Source: Roseibium denhamense
GTDB taxonomy: Bacteria > Pseudomonadota > Alphaproteobacteria > Rhizobiales > Stappiaceae
DNA length: 48,808 bases
Direction of reading: 5' to 3'
Assembly (NCBI RefSeq): GCF_009711415.1
Contig: NZ_SMLZ01000094.1
Span: 1-48,808 of the forward strand
In this document: one piece after another, positions 17,901 through 26,551 of the stretch
Layout of the letters: every line of letters begins with the position of its first letter
How positions within the stretch are numbered: the stretch's first letter is position 1
Program-made: the position numbers and the translations under genes
The notes under the pieces: model-generated
What the model saw: only the letters and a program-made list of their open reading frames with translations
What the model was told of the DNA's origin: nothing
The model's database searches: none

Positions 17901-18602
17901 AGCAACGTCCTCGATGCTTATCGCAAGGAGAATGCCGTTGATCGGACGCCGGCGGCGGAACTTGAGCAGAAGTTCCAGGAACCCGCTCCAAGCTGCTGCA
18001 TCAACACCCTTATTTACATCTTGAGTGGTGTAGCGGCCGGCCGTGTCGATCATGACGGCTTCGTTGGAGATCCACCAGTCGCAATTCCGGGTTCCACCAA
18101 CCCCTTGAAGGGCTTCCTGGCCATTTTCGGCGAGCGGAAATTCAAGCCCGGAATTGCGCAGGATCGTGGTTTTACCGGTGCCCGGCGGGCCGATGATGAT
18201 GTACCAGGGCAGCTCGAACAGGAAATTCCGGTTGCGCTTTCCATCTAGCGGATTGTCACGCAGCTTCTTGAGTGCAGCCTCGAACCGTTCGCGGATCAGC
18301 TCGACCTCGTCCGCAGACATGTCCGGTCCCATGGAGACCAGCTCGTCGTTCGCGAGCATCGAGTTGATCAGTTTTGCATTTGCCCGCCTTGCGAGGAAAT
18401 GGCGCAAGAACGTTATCAGGAAAAACAGAACGAACAGAACCACGATTGCGAGGATGCGCGGTTCCATGTTGGCAAATGGCGTGATGCCGGCCACGGTAAC
18501 AATGCCGCCGAAGAAGTAGAGGGCGACAGAAATCAGGATCAAAAACAGCAGGATAAGAAGGCTGGCCGGTCGGAGCAGGCTGGCGAAGTAGGTTCTGAAC
18601 AT
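14961..18602 (-). CDS. tssM: TssM/IcmF inner-membrane T6SS protein
   Basis: A 1213-residue TssM, which with TssL and TssJ forms the envelope-spanning membrane complex. Two membrane segments lie near residues 14-34 and 49-67 and a third near 445-470 (SMAAIVAVVVGLSAYWLAG). The cytoplasmic part holds an intact Walker A, GPPGTGKTT (138-146), followed by an IcmF-type nucleotide-binding domain. The long periplasmic part ends in the family C-terminus NPFNLGLYSSFRCPASL. The length is normal for the family. It starts 11 bases after tssL. Confidence 0.95.
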   Translation of the reverse strand: MFRTYFASLLRPASLLILLFLILISVALYFFGGIVTVAGITPFANMEPRILAIVVLFVLFFLITFLRHFLARRANAKLINSMLANDELVSMGPDMSADEVELIRERFEAALKKLRDNPLDGKRNRNFLFELPWYIIIGPPGTGKTTILRNSGLEFPLAENGQEALQGVGGTRNCDWWISNEAVMIDTAGRYTTQDVNKGVDAAAWSGFLELLLKFRRRRPINGILLAISIEDVALADEDARSRQAEILRQRLRELHRTFGMRLPVYIMFTKCDLIAGFDEYFDGIKERDREQVWGVTLPYDQQQMTFGPAFEQGFTDLVARLEKQLPERLSEERNNGRRCRIYGFPHEFGTLSTVLRSFVSEVFRSSRYEAQPLLRGVYFTSGTQEGTPFDRLLGAMGNSFQLAPAHQMPLSGQGKAYFIKNLLSNIVFREQDLVGVNTRLERRLAAIYAGSMAAIVAVVVGLSAYWLAGLYHADETADEVEELANRLRVMRQDADRDRSLISILPTLNAAKAMRDEIKEEENWLTVMPFSIESQSKLYPAAEKTYESYLREYLLPSITSRLEAQIQLVSNAANSNSTLLRDQLETYLMLTTGQNYNASKVQSAFRAQNEAAFILNPENRGAMQEHMNNLLQLLPIQAAVDQPIVQEARDRIQQVPQASSIYNRMVTDSAQRYRVAPVNLTTSLGSGALYIDSATSQGRSLIPGFYTKNGFYNFFLARLPEYIRSSTGSDWVLGNQVSDTTYNRLAKEIVRMYTQDYIRTWREGISYIRVVDIGSLGRAQIVLQDLSSPQSPLTNVLSILRENTQLPLPGSDTQSQAAGAAANAAPAAAGGIVASASEAAQKAAVQTAFGDAPWPGIAIEDAFRPLNNLTDPTAGQQSLDRVQQLFGDLYGNVAGVVTAPDPNKAAFDFVKGRAQTPTNDSFTTLRSEAAIKPEPVRSMVLSIVNRTWDLLNKSAYLYLNGRWKDEVVPACNSIIAGRYPFDPGAKEDVALQDFTDLLGPSGVIDAYFNNYLKPFVLIRGRQYTEVQTQGAGLGLSAEALNQISTAQTIKDAFFAKGGSSPEAKFTIRPSFLDPKALRSTLKIDDETMIYRHGPVRSKDFSWPSQADASVAQLSITLLDNSKDTVQQEGTWAIFRLLSESGLSRVTGQDRFVFSITKDVKIEPKPQVPPAPAPNRDTQGEVEKITGSFALIAGSVVNPFNLGLYSSFRCPASL

Positions 18603-18613
18603 TCGCGGCCCCT

Positions 18614-19276
18614 CTAGCTGACTTCGAGCGATTCAATGTCGCTCAAAGGAGGCACGAGTTCTCCTTCCAGCATGAAATCAGAATAGGCCCATACGATAAA
18701 CAACACGGCCGCTGCACAGATACCGATCAGCCACATCGGCGGAAGGGAGCTGACCTTGCGCCCGCCCTTTACGCCTTCGGTCACTTCTGAGAGCGGCTGG
18801 TCCGGCTTGATCCGGGTGTTCCGTTTGATGATGCGGGACAGCTCATTCCTCAGATCATCCAGCTGGTCCCGCCCGCCCTCAAGCACACGGTAGCGGCCCT
18901 CGAAGCCGAGCATTAAGCAGGCATGCAAAAGCACCAGCAAAGGCATTTTACGGCCCGGATCGTCCTTGATTCGGTCCAAAATGCTGAAAAACTTCTCTCC
19001 GCCCCAGGTCTCGTTGTGAAACTGGTTCAACAGGCTGTTGGAACTCCACTCACTGCGGCTTCCCCAAGGCGTCATAAGCACGGTTTCATCGACCGTGGCA
19101 CATAGGACATACCGGGCAGCGATGATATCCCCGGCATCGACCCCTTCTTTTTGGGCGTATTGCTCAAAATGGTCTATTTCGGCAACCACTTCCTGTCGCA
19201 GGGTGTGGACATCGGCGCGGTCGATGGAGTTTCTCAACTGCGCAATCAAAACCATCAACGGCGCGGCAGCGCGCAC
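18614..19276 (-). CDS. tssL: TssL/DotU inner-membrane T6SS protein, N-terminus interrupted by a stop
   Basis: The readable part encodes 220 residues of TssL (DotU family), the TssM partner in the membrane complex. It has the family signatures ARYVLCATVDETVLMTPWG, ETWGGEKFFSILDRI and MLGFEGRYRVLEGG, and one C-terminal membrane segment (PPMWLIGICAAAVLFIVWAY). The only usual start codon left for this frame is GTG 19276, just inside the conserved RAAAPLMVLIAQLRN, with no good ribosome binding site. The frame stays open upstream to a TAA at 19436-19438 and beyond that to ATG 19525, 11 bases after tssK. The ancestral gene therefore probably began at 19525. It may be a nonsense mutant, a sequencing error, or be expressed from an internal start. 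There is no OmpA-like peptidoglycan domain. Confidence 0.8.
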   Translation of the reverse strand: MRAAAPLMVLIAQLRNSIDRADVHTLRQEVVAEIDHFEQYAQKEGVDAGDIIAARYVLCATVDETVLMTPWGSRSEWSSNSLLNQFHNETWGGEKFFSILDRIKDDPGRKMPLLVLLHACLMLGFEGRYRVLEGGRDQLDDLRNELSRIIKRNTRIKPDQPLSEVTEGVKGGRKVSSLPPMWLIGICAAAVLFIVWAYSDFMLEGELVPPLSDIESLEVS

Positions 19277-19435
19277 GAGAACACGCTCGGGGATCTTGTC
19301 GAACAGCCGGACAATAGACGTTGCGGCTTCAAGCGTTGCACCGGGTGCAGCTGATGGTCCGCTACCGGGCTGGGGTGACTGAGACGTCTGGTTTTCCGTC
19401 TGGCTGACAAACGCGATCGTCGGCTCGTCGCCGGC

Positions 19436-19525
19436 TTAACCGGCGGCCGTTTGAGCCATCGACGTGCGGGCCCTGGGGGACAGGCGCTGCGCTACAGTCG
19501 GTTGATCGAGATCGTCATTGCTCAT
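19436..19525 (-). pseudogene. tssL: Detached N-terminal part of tssL ending in TAA
   Basis: ATG 19525 opens a 29-codon frame (MSNDDLDQPTVAQRLSP...) that ends in TAA at 19436-19438. It is in exactly the same frame as tssL. The 53 codons between the TAA and GTG 19276 are free of stops and encode a Pro/Gln/Ser-rich linker (AGDEPTIAFVSQTENQTS) and then SIVRLFDKIPERVLV, as expected for a TssL N-terminus. A single base change at the TAA would restore a 303-residue protein. Confidence 0.7.
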
Positions 19526-19536
19526 CAGCTGCTAGA

Positions 19537-20874
19537 TCATTTGCCTTTCTGAATTGCCCAGAGCTCGAGCCCGAGCCCGGGATAATCGCCGCTCAAATGC
19601 AGGGCGAACGCCGCCGTGTTCTGCATTTGCGGCCAAAGGTCGTTGTTGTCCGTATCCAGAGAGAAGTAGACAGCGTTCTGGATAAACGGGATTTGCCGCG
19701 GGGCAACCGACATCGGCGTGATCGCAATACCGGGAAGTTGGAGGTTCACCAGTTCGCGGATCTTCTCGACGGGACCGATCTTGATCTGGATCGGCATTTG
19801 CGAGCGGAGCGTCTCAAGCGCGACATTCGCGTAAGCGATCAGTACGAACGACCGGTCCTGATACACCATGCGGTCGGTCGTCTCGCCAAGCCAGATACCA
19901 TACTCGCGCTTCGCCAATGGAATGCTGACCGCGTTCTGTTCCGCGACAAAACTCAAGAGATCGCGCAGAACCGCAACGAGCCCCGAATAGGTCGCGCGCA
20001 AGTCCAGATGATCATAGACAGGTACTTCGGGCGGACGGCGGCTGTCCGTGCCATAGGCGGCGATTTCACCAATCAGGGAAATCATGTCCCGGTAGACGGC
20101 CTCGGGTGCAAGGCGGCCAGAGGCAATGAGATGCCCCAGCAGGATCTCGTAGCGGTTGACTACGCCCAGCATCATCAGATCGATCATGCCGCCGCGCGAA
20201 CTGCTGCCCTGCCCGGCAGCATTCCCGGCCATCATCTCGCCGCGCTTGCGCAAGAGGCTCCGGATTTCCTCCAGCTGGCCGAGCAGCCGCTTGCTCGCGG
20301 ACAGATAGACCAGCGGCGGCACGAAAGTCTCCGACAAGGTAATTGCCCCTTGGGCGTCGACACTGTCGATTTCCGCAATAGGTATGCTCGCCGTTTCGTC
20401 CAGGCTTTCACCCTCGATCAGAAGGCGCGCGGTTAAGGTGCCAACGGCAATGTTTGCTGGCGGCCGGTCGGCTTCCGCCGTATTGCGCGCCTCGGACATG
20501 TTGCGGCCGTAGCGCAAGTTGACCTGGCCATCGTCGCTGACTTCAAGGCCGCCTGCAGTTTTCAGCGGAACGGCCAGGAAGATCTTCTTTCCCTGATGTT
20601 CGGCAGTGATCTGCCGTGCGTTGGCAATCTTGTGAAGCAATTGGGTGCTGAAGACGGTCCCGTCGGGCAGAATGATATCGGCCTCGGCGAGCTGCAGCTG
20701 GCCGATCCGCAAGGCGTCAGGGTCAAACTGGATCAGGCGCGCGCCCCAACTGTAGGGCAGCTGATCCTTAACACGATGCTCGAGGGAAGTTTCTATCCAG
20801 CGGTCATACTGCTGAAGATGCTGCGGCCGAAGGAACATCCCTTCCAGCCATAGCGGTTTGCCGCTCGCGTTCAA
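19537..20874 (-). CDS. tssK: TssK baseplate protein
   Basis: A 445-residue TssK, which links the T6SS baseplate to the membrane complex. The N-terminal LWLEGMFLRPQHLQQYDRW is the classic family signature, and the length is usual. The start is TTG 20874: an AGGGGG ribosome binding site at 20880-20885 is five bases upstream, and an in-frame TAG lies just beyond. It sits between tssJ and tssL, with 126 bases separating it from tssJ. Confidence 0.95.
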   Translation of the reverse strand: MNASGKPLWLEGMFLRPQHLQQYDRWIETSLEHRVKDQLPYSWGARLIQFDPDALRIGQLQLAEADIILPDGTVFSTQLLHKIANARQITAEHQGKKIFLAVPLKTAGGLEVSDDGQVNLRYGRNMSEARNTAEADRPPANIAVGTLTARLLIEGESLDETASIPIAEIDSVDAQGAITLSETFVPPLVYLSASKRLLGQLEEIRSLLRKRGEMMAGNAAGQGSSSRGGMIDLMMLGVVNRYEILLGHLIASGRLAPEAVYRDMISLIGEIAAYGTDSRRPPEVPVYDHLDLRATYSGLVAVLRDLLSFVAEQNAVSIPLAKREYGIWLGETTDRMVYQDRSFVLIAYANVALETLRSQMPIQIKIGPVEKIRELVNLQLPGIAITPMSVAPRQIPFIQNAVYFSLDTDNNDLWPQMQNTAAFALHLSGDYPGLGLELWAIQKGK

Positions 20875-21000
20875 TGCATCCCCCTAGGGTAAACTCGTTG
20901 ACCGATTCGAAACTTGGATCAAATTGCATGCGCGGCTGAGTATCGGTGAAAGGATTCAGCTGCGCAAACTCAATTCCCAAAGAAATTGTGTGAAAACAAC

Positions 21001-21492
21001 CTAAAAGACGCCAAGCCGACGGTTCCGCAGCTTCTGTATACGCACAGCCAAACTTGTCACGTAGATGACGAACTCGTTTTTTTCTTCAGCCACGAGCTCG
21101 ATCGAATCCCGCCACTGGGCGGATTCAATGTCCCGGAACGCGGCAACCACACCCAAATATCTGGCTTCGCTAGAGATATCCCGATTGTAGTCAAGCGACT
21201 GGCCCGGGGTCATTTCATACTCCGTATTGCCGATCAAATCGCCGCCGAGAAGCTTCTTGTCATTGTCTGCGAAGTCGAAGAACTCGCCGTTGTTGAAGGC
21301 GGTCAGTTCCTTGAGCTCATAAACACGCACGACCACAGGAGACGGATCGCCATTCTCATTCGGGTTCACATTCGAGTCGGCCTGGAGCTCAACCTTGATC
21401 GGTGTCGGCTTCGCGGTCCTTGCGCACCCAACGAGGCTGAGGGCTGAACCAGCCAGCAGACCAGAACAGAAATGGCGCCGGGTAAAAATCAT
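21001..21492 (-). CDS. tssJ: TssJ outer-membrane lipoprotein
   Basis: A 163-residue lipoprotein. Residues 1-23 form a lipoprotein signal peptide with a twin-arginine-like RRHF start and the lipobox LVGC. The mature part resembles TssJ (VasD/Lip), a transthyretin-like sandwich in the outer membrane that binds the TssM periplasmic domain: PTPIKVELQADSNVNPN, then VVVRVYELKELTAFNNGEFF and LGVVAAFRDIESAQWR all fit the family. Its ATG overlaps the tagH stop in ATGA, so it is translationally coupled. Confidence 0.92.
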   Translation of the reverse strand: MIFTRRHFCSGLLAGSALSLVGCARTAKPTPIKVELQADSNVNPNENGDPSPVVVRVYELKELTAFNNGEFFDFADNDKKLLGGDLIGNTEYEMTPGQSLDYNRDISSEARYLGVVAAFRDIESAQWRDSIELVAEEKNEFVIYVTSLAVRIQKLRNRRLGVF

Positions 21493-23660
21493 TTCTTCCT
21501 CTTGTTCCAGTAGTCTTTCGACATGCGCCGGGCCTGCTCTTCCTGCACCTGCACAAACGCTTCGGAGATGGTCTGCCGCATGACAGATTCAAATTCCTTG
21601 CGCATTAGTTCGTAGTTCTTGCGGGCGGTATCCCACTTGTCGCGGCGTCCCCCAAAGTTTCTTAAGGTCAAAGCCCCGTCACCGTCAGCAGTATCGGTCA
21701 AAGCTTCTGGGGATAATCTTTCAAACAACAGCCGCATGGCCCGCTGCATCGCCGACATGGTGATCATGGTATGGCTTTGCAGATCCTGAAAGGCGTTCCG
21801 GGTGGCCTGCTGCGGCGGCAGAAACCCTTCTGTACGGGTCAGCAGCATTTCATCGAGCAAAAGCTCGCTGACCTTGAAGTACTTGAAGGGGTTGTTTTCT
21901 TTCGGTTCGATCCGGGTCTCGTCCATGCGGAATTCGGATTTGACCATCTTGCGCGCCTCCATGAGAGCAACAAGACCAACCGACATTTCGCGGACCATGC
22001 CGCCCACATCTTCCATCAGCCGGTTCACGTCAGCCTCGCTCGCATCCGCATTGGGGAACCCCAACCCTTTCAAAAGGGCCCGGACCTGATCTTCGGCATC
22101 CCCCTCACCACCAGAGGGCGTGGTGCTTTTCGGCGTAATCGCCGCTGATGCGGGAATTCGCGCCGGTTGCTTTGCGGCAGGAGTGGAGGTGGGCGGCGCT
22201 GGCTGCGGTGTCGGCCCGGTTTCAGCTGCAGCATGCGCCGGCGACGATGCAGGTGCTTGGGCCGTCGTATAGGGGCTTGAAACAGGTGCCGCCGTTCCTG
22301 CGGCGGCCGGCAACGGCGGCGACTGTGCAGGACCACCCGCCAGCCGGGCTTCGTCTTTGTCCGCACCCTGTGCTTTTGCATTAAGGGCCGCCACCCGCTG
22401 ATCGCGTCTGGACTTGAGCGCTTCCAAGTGCGAGAGCCCGCCTGCCGTCCCCGGCCGAGGAACTGGGATGGAACCGGCTGCCATCGGCATACCAACGGCT
22501 GCAGCCGGGGAGGCCGGTTGTTGTGGCGCTGGCGGCATTGGTCCGGGAGCCTGGGAGGCAGGCTGAACGGGCGCTGTTGCTGGTTGTGCAGACGGTGCAG
22601 CCGCTCCTGCCCCAAGGCCAAGATCAAAAGTATCCGGGATTGCACTCTGCCCGGCCGGCACCGCTCCGGCTTGCCCCGGGGTCTGGCCTTGCTGTGCCAC
22701 AGGCCTACCGGTTTGCGGCTGACCTGCCGCTCCTCCTTGTGAACCCGCCTGCCCCAACGCACCGGCTGGGCCGCCCGGAAGCGAATTCCAGAAGTCATCC
22801 GGTATTCCGGCCTGCTGCGGCGGGGTTGGCGCCGCCGATGGCGCTGACGGGGCTTGAGGCGAGACAGGGGAAACCGATGAGGCGGCAGGCGCGACTGGTT
22901 GGGTTGGATCTGCAACTGGCTGCGTTTGCGGGGCGGGTTGAGCCGGTACGGCGGCCGGCGCAGCCTCCACCGGTGAAGGCTGAACCTGAACGGTGGTCTG
23001 CTGCGGCATCACTTGCGTCACCGCGGGGGCGGATACGAAAGGCGTTGGATCCTGAGGGATAATCTCCTGGGGCAGAGGCGTTCCTGCCACCGGCGCCTGT
23101 GACGGCTGGCCGCCACCCAGATAGTCAAGCGGATCAAGCGACTGCTTCTTTTTTGTCGGCGCGCCGGAGGTCTGGCCAGGCGCCAGAAACTGATTGTCGG
23201 GACTGAAGGCGCTTGCAGGCGGATATCCGGCCTGAGCGGCAGGCTGTTGTGGTGCCTGCTGCATTGGCTGGACTGGCTGAGCAGGCTGCTGTGCGCTTAT
23301 GCCCGGTTGCGGTTGCGGCGCAGCACCGGCCGGCTGCTGCACTTGCGGTTGTCCGGCGACAATCTGGGCAGCAATTTCATACGGCCCGGCGACGATCACA
23401 GTACCGTTGGACAGCGGAACGGACTGGCCGCGTCCGATCGGTTCGCTTTGGCCTGCAACAAATGTCCCGTTTGTGCTTTCGTCGATCACCAGAAACGTAC
23501 CGGCCTGATGCACAATGCGGGCGTGGATGGAGGAGAGAATGCGATTGGGATCGGGCAGCACCCAGTCGCATTTTTGTGACCGCCCGAAGGTACCGCCGCT
23601 CACGCCAAACCTGAACTGGCTGTTTAGCGCTGAACAAGTCAGGATCAGTTCTCTGCTCAT
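21489..23660 (-). CDS. tagH: TagH/Fha FHA-domain T6SS regulator
   Basis: A 723-residue FHA protein. Residues 1-100 are a forkhead-associated domain (GGTFGRSQKCDWVLPDPNR, SSIHARIV, DESTNGTFV) that binds phosphothreonine and is the usual PpkA/PppA target. Residues 100-520 are an unusually long Pro/Gln/Ala-rich, probably disordered linker. Residues 520-723 match the TagH C-terminal domain (VGGMVREMSVGLVALMEAR and NPFKYFKVSELLLDEML). Together with ppkA and pppA it completes the phosphorylation switch that controls assembly. It lies 66 bases after tssG. Confidence 0.92.
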   Translation of the reverse strand: MSRELILTCSALNSQFRFGVSGGTFGRSQKCDWVLPDPNRILSSIHARIVHQAGTFLVIDESTNGTFVAGQSEPIGRGQSVPLSNGTVIVAGPYEIAAQIVAGQPQVQQPAGAAPQPQPGISAQQPAQPVQPMQQAPQQPAAQAGYPPASAFSPDNQFLAPGQTSGAPTKKKQSLDPLDYLGGGQPSQAPVAGTPLPQEIIPQDPTPFVSAPAVTQVMPQQTTVQVQPSPVEAAPAAVPAQPAPQTQPVADPTQPVAPAASSVSPVSPQAPSAPSAAPTPPQQAGIPDDFWNSLPGGPAGALGQAGSQGGAAGQPQTGRPVAQQGQTPGQAGAVPAGQSAIPDTFDLGLGAGAAAPSAQPATAPVQPASQAPGPMPPAPQQPASPAAAVGMPMAAGSIPVPRPGTAGGLSHLEALKSRRDQRVAALNAKAQGADKDEARLAGGPAQSPPLPAAAGTAAPVSSPYTTAQAPASSPAHAAAETGPTPQPAPPTSTPAAKQPARIPASAAITPKSTTPSGGEGDAEDQVRALLKGLGFPNADASEADVNRLMEDVGGMVREMSVGLVALMEARKMVKSEFRMDETRIEPKENNPFKYFKVSELLLDEMLLTRTEGFLPPQQATRNAFQDLQSHTMITMSAMQRAMRLLFERLSPEALTDTADGDGALTLRNFGGRRDKWDTARKNYELMRKEFESVMRQTISEAFVQVQEEQARRMSKDYWNKRKK

Positions 23661-23726
23661 GACATCACCAGTTGGCTTCAGTTTCAGGATCGGCCTTCGG
23701 TTTGCGGGCGGCCGCCAGCTGCCAAT

Positions 23727-24782
23727 TCATGACAACTCTTCTTGGACATAATCTGGTTCGTTTAGGATTGGAAGGCCTGTTAACCTTACAGGATTTTCCA
23801 GTTTCGTCCGGTCATCCGCATCGAGCCAGAGCGATACACCAAGCCTGGCTCCGCCCATCTGGCCAGACTGTACCTCGTTTTCATCAAACACAAATTGCAA
23901 ATCCCACTCCAGCGGATCGCGCATGACCATCGCCAGGAGCTCCGCAATTTCATGGTGACGGGGCCCGCCCGGCATGAACGGTTCGAGGGTCTCGAAGGAC
24001 GCCGTGCCCATCCGCACTGTGAATTTGCCCAGATCATCGGTTACTTCCTCGCCGAGCACCATATCACCGCCGAGCAGCGTGTTCCGGATGCCCAGTTCCA
24101 TCATGGCCTCCGGCCCGATCTGAACATGCCGTGTGACATACTCGATGATCTCGCAAGGGACCTTGAAAAAGCTCGACAACACGGACCCTATCGCTTCTGC
24201 CGAATTGGAGTAAAGCGACATGAGGCCAACATGCGGCAGCAGGGCCGAACGCTTTACCGTTCCAATTTCAGCCCGGTCCTCGATCGGAAAGCCGCAGAGC
24301 GCCAGAAAACACTTGGACGTAGCGTCAAGGCCGTCGTGCTCGAACCGGATGTAGTGCCGTGACCGCTGCCAGATCTGGTAGAGCAGCGTGATCAGGCGGT
24401 GGTTGAAGACATCGAACAAATCTTCAACCGACGACGGCGTCTGATCGCTCTCGATAATCCGCTCGGTCATGTAGGGCGGCAGGGGCGATGCCGGTCCGTA
24501 CAGACCCATGAAGTTCACCCGGATCTGAAATCTGTCCCGTGCGGCATCGTATTGAATTTCGGATACATCGCTCGCGCCGAAACTCAACGACCGTGTTGCG
24601 CGGAACAGGATTGGCTCGTCCTCCGGCGCATGGCCCGGGCCCATTTTGCTGATATCGGAATGAACCAGCCCAATCAGGTAGACAAGCTGAAAGAACTGAC
24701 TGTTGGACAGGTGTTCGGCCAGCGCCGTCTGCTGCGCCACCTCCAGCTCTGTCACATCCGGTTCAGCAGTCAGGGCTGTCAT
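23727..24782 (-). CDS. tssG: TssG baseplate protein
   Basis: A 351-residue TssG (ImpH/VasB), a baseplate wedge component that works with TssE, TssF and TssK. Family features include LVYLIGLVH near the N-terminus, IQYDAARDRFQIRVNFMGLYG followed by GPASPLPPYMTE, and LGEEVTDDLGKFTVRMG. The start ATG at 24782 overlaps the tssF stop in ATGA. The open frame runs further upstream, but those codons lie inside tssF and do not match the family. Confidence 0.93.
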   Translation of the reverse strand: MTALTAEPDVTELEVAQQTALAEHLSNSQFFQLVYLIGLVHSDISKMGPGHAPEDEPILFRATRSLSFGASDVSEIQYDAARDRFQIRVNFMGLYGPASPLPPYMTERIIESDQTPSSVEDLFDVFNHRLITLLYQIWQRSRHYIRFEHDGLDATSKCFLALCGFPIEDRAEIGTVKRSALLPHVGLMSLYSNSAEAIGSVLSSFFKVPCEIIEYVTRHVQIGPEAMMELGIRNTLLGGDMVLGEEVTDDLGKFTVRMGTASFETLEPFMPGGPRHHEIAELLAMVMRDPLEWDLQFVFDENEVQSGQMGGARLGVSLWLDADDRTKLENPVRLTGLPILNEPDYVQEELS

Positions 24783-26530
24783 AGCTGCTCGGCGCTCCCT
24801 TCCTTGGGAAGCCATGACAGAAGCGTGTTGGCATCCGTTCCGACAATCGACAGCCGGTGAAGACTGTTGATGCTGGCATAGGACTTCAAGAAGCGGTCCA
24901 GCACGCACCCGAAGAGATACATCTCCGCCTCACCGCCCATGGCGCTTTCGGCCAGCCGCAGCACGAGTTCATAGGCCCGCACGGGACGACCATTGCGGAA
25001 GATATCAACACCCTTGCGCTCGAAACTCTTGAAACTTTGCAGAAGCAGATCCCGTTGCAGACCTGCCTGCCGGTCGACATTTGCCCTGAAGTCATAAGCA
25101 CCGATCACGGTCCTGAGCGCCTCTACGTCGATCAGGGATGCATAGTTGCGCGACAGGTTGGCGATCAGGGTCCACAGGACCTTGTCATCGAGTGGGGGTG
25201 GTACTTCGCCCAGTATACGGGTGATGTTCGTAAATACCAGCTTTGCCGGAGTTTCCGAGGTGGGTTGGCTGACAGATCCAATACCGAACTTTCCAGCATG
25301 CACCCCATTGGAGCACAGAAGATTGAGCGAAATCGTTTCGGTTTCCGGCAAGCCCGCCTGATTCAGCCGGGTTACGAAAGAAACATAGTGGTCGATCCCC
25401 TCCCCGAGAACAGAGGGCTTGATGGTTGACCGGTAATAGAGCTTGCCTTCCTGATCGCCGCCGGAAGTGTCATGCGCAAAGCTCTCGAACGGCTGGTAGT
25501 TGATGCGGCGGTTCGAGCCCTGGACCCAACCCGTCACCGACAGCACTTCATGAACGCTGCGCAAATCCGTGCCGCCAACCGGCCGGACGGGGTATTCGCT
25601 CCGGTTATGGGATACCAAAAGCGCTTGGCCTTCCGCCTCGAAAAGGTTCACGGCTGGGGTCGTGTTCAGCTGGATCTGATGCGGAAGCACGCGGCTCAAG
25701 TTGGCAAAACCGCGGTTGAAGTTGAACTCCAGTTTGAAGCCGTCAGCGTTCAGCCTTGCATATTTTTCAAGCCCGCGGATCCGGATGTACATGAACTTCT
25801 CAGGGCAGGCGAAATACTCCTGCATGATCCGGAAGCCGTCAAAAGAGCCTTCCGGATATGGCAGGGTTGCTTCCCTGCGGTCAAAGCCCATCGGCTCAAG
25901 CTGCACGTCCGCCACAATGGGATCCTGTCCCTTGACATGAAGGCGAACCGAGCGCAGGCGTTCCATGAGATAGAAGAACAGCTGGCGGCCGGTTGTCGGA
26001 TCTCCCTGCCCGCCGAGATAAAGACTGAGCGGCGCGGCAGACAGGGCCGCCAGACCGGCGCCTGCACTCTTGGTGATCGACACCGTCAGCTGCGCGCTTT
26101 CCTTGCGCGTTTCAAATGCGACGTCCTGAACCTCGAGCGGCAGGACGTGAAGATCGTAGCTGGTGCGGAACGGCACGGCTTCGCCATCAATCGGAGCTGT
26201 CTTGACCGTTGTCCCCTTGGGAACGTGAATAGACAGATCGCTCACATCCGGTGCGTGCCGGAACTTGATCGTGGTGATTGGCGGAACCGGGCGCAGATAG
26301 TGCGGCCAGATCAGTTTCAGAAGAGAATGCGCGACTTCGGGCATCTCGGAATCGAGACGCTGGCGCAACCGGCCGACAAGAAAGGCAAAGCCCTCCATGA
26401 GCCGTTCGACATCCGGGTCGCTGGGATCATCGTCCAGGTATTTGGACAGGCGCGGATTCGCCTTGGCAAAAGCCCCTCCAAGCTCCTTCAGGTAGTTTAA
26501 CTCGTCCTGATAGTAAGAGTTGACGGACAT
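24779..26530 (-). CDS. tssF: TssF baseplate protein
   Basis: A 583-residue TssF (ImpG/VasA), the largest baseplate wedge subunit. The N-terminus YYQDELNYLKELGGAFAKAN and the following DPDVERLMEGFAFLVGRLRQ are diagnostic for the family, as is LLKLIWPHYLRP. The length is normal. It lies 21 bases after tssE and overlaps tssG by four bases. Confidence 0.95.
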   Translation of the reverse strand: MSVNSYYQDELNYLKELGGAFAKANPRLSKYLDDDPSDPDVERLMEGFAFLVGRLRQRLDSEMPEVAHSLLKLIWPHYLRPVPPITTIKFRHAPDVSDLSIHVPKGTTVKTAPIDGEAVPFRTSYDLHVLPLEVQDVAFETRKESAQLTVSITKSAGAGLAALSAAPLSLYLGGQGDPTTGRQLFFYLMERLRSVRLHVKGQDPIVADVQLEPMGFDRREATLPYPEGSFDGFRIMQEYFACPEKFMYIRIRGLEKYARLNADGFKLEFNFNRGFANLSRVLPHQIQLNTTPAVNLFEAEGQALLVSHNRSEYPVRPVGGTDLRSVHEVLSVTGWVQGSNRRINYQPFESFAHDTSGGDQEGKLYYRSTIKPSVLGEGIDHYVSFVTRLNQAGLPETETISLNLLCSNGVHAGKFGIGSVSQPTSETPAKLVFTNITRILGEVPPPLDDKVLWTLIANLSRNYASLIDVEALRTVIGAYDFRANVDRQAGLQRDLLLQSFKSFERKGVDIFRNGRPVRAYELVLRLAESAMGGEAEMYLFGCVLDRFLKSYASINSLHRLSIVGTDANTLLSWLPKEGSAEQL

Positions 26531-26551
26531 TCCTGAAGCGTCTCCTGAGCG

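Noticed and set aside
17184..18248. A 354-codon open frame opposite the start of tssM.
   Set aside because: It is a shadow frame; the minus strand encodes the Walker A and membrane segments of TssM.
22200..23300. Repetitive Pro/Gln/Ala-coding sequence as a possible tandem DNA repeat.
   Set aside because: There is no regular repeat unit; it is the low-complexity linker of the FHA protein.
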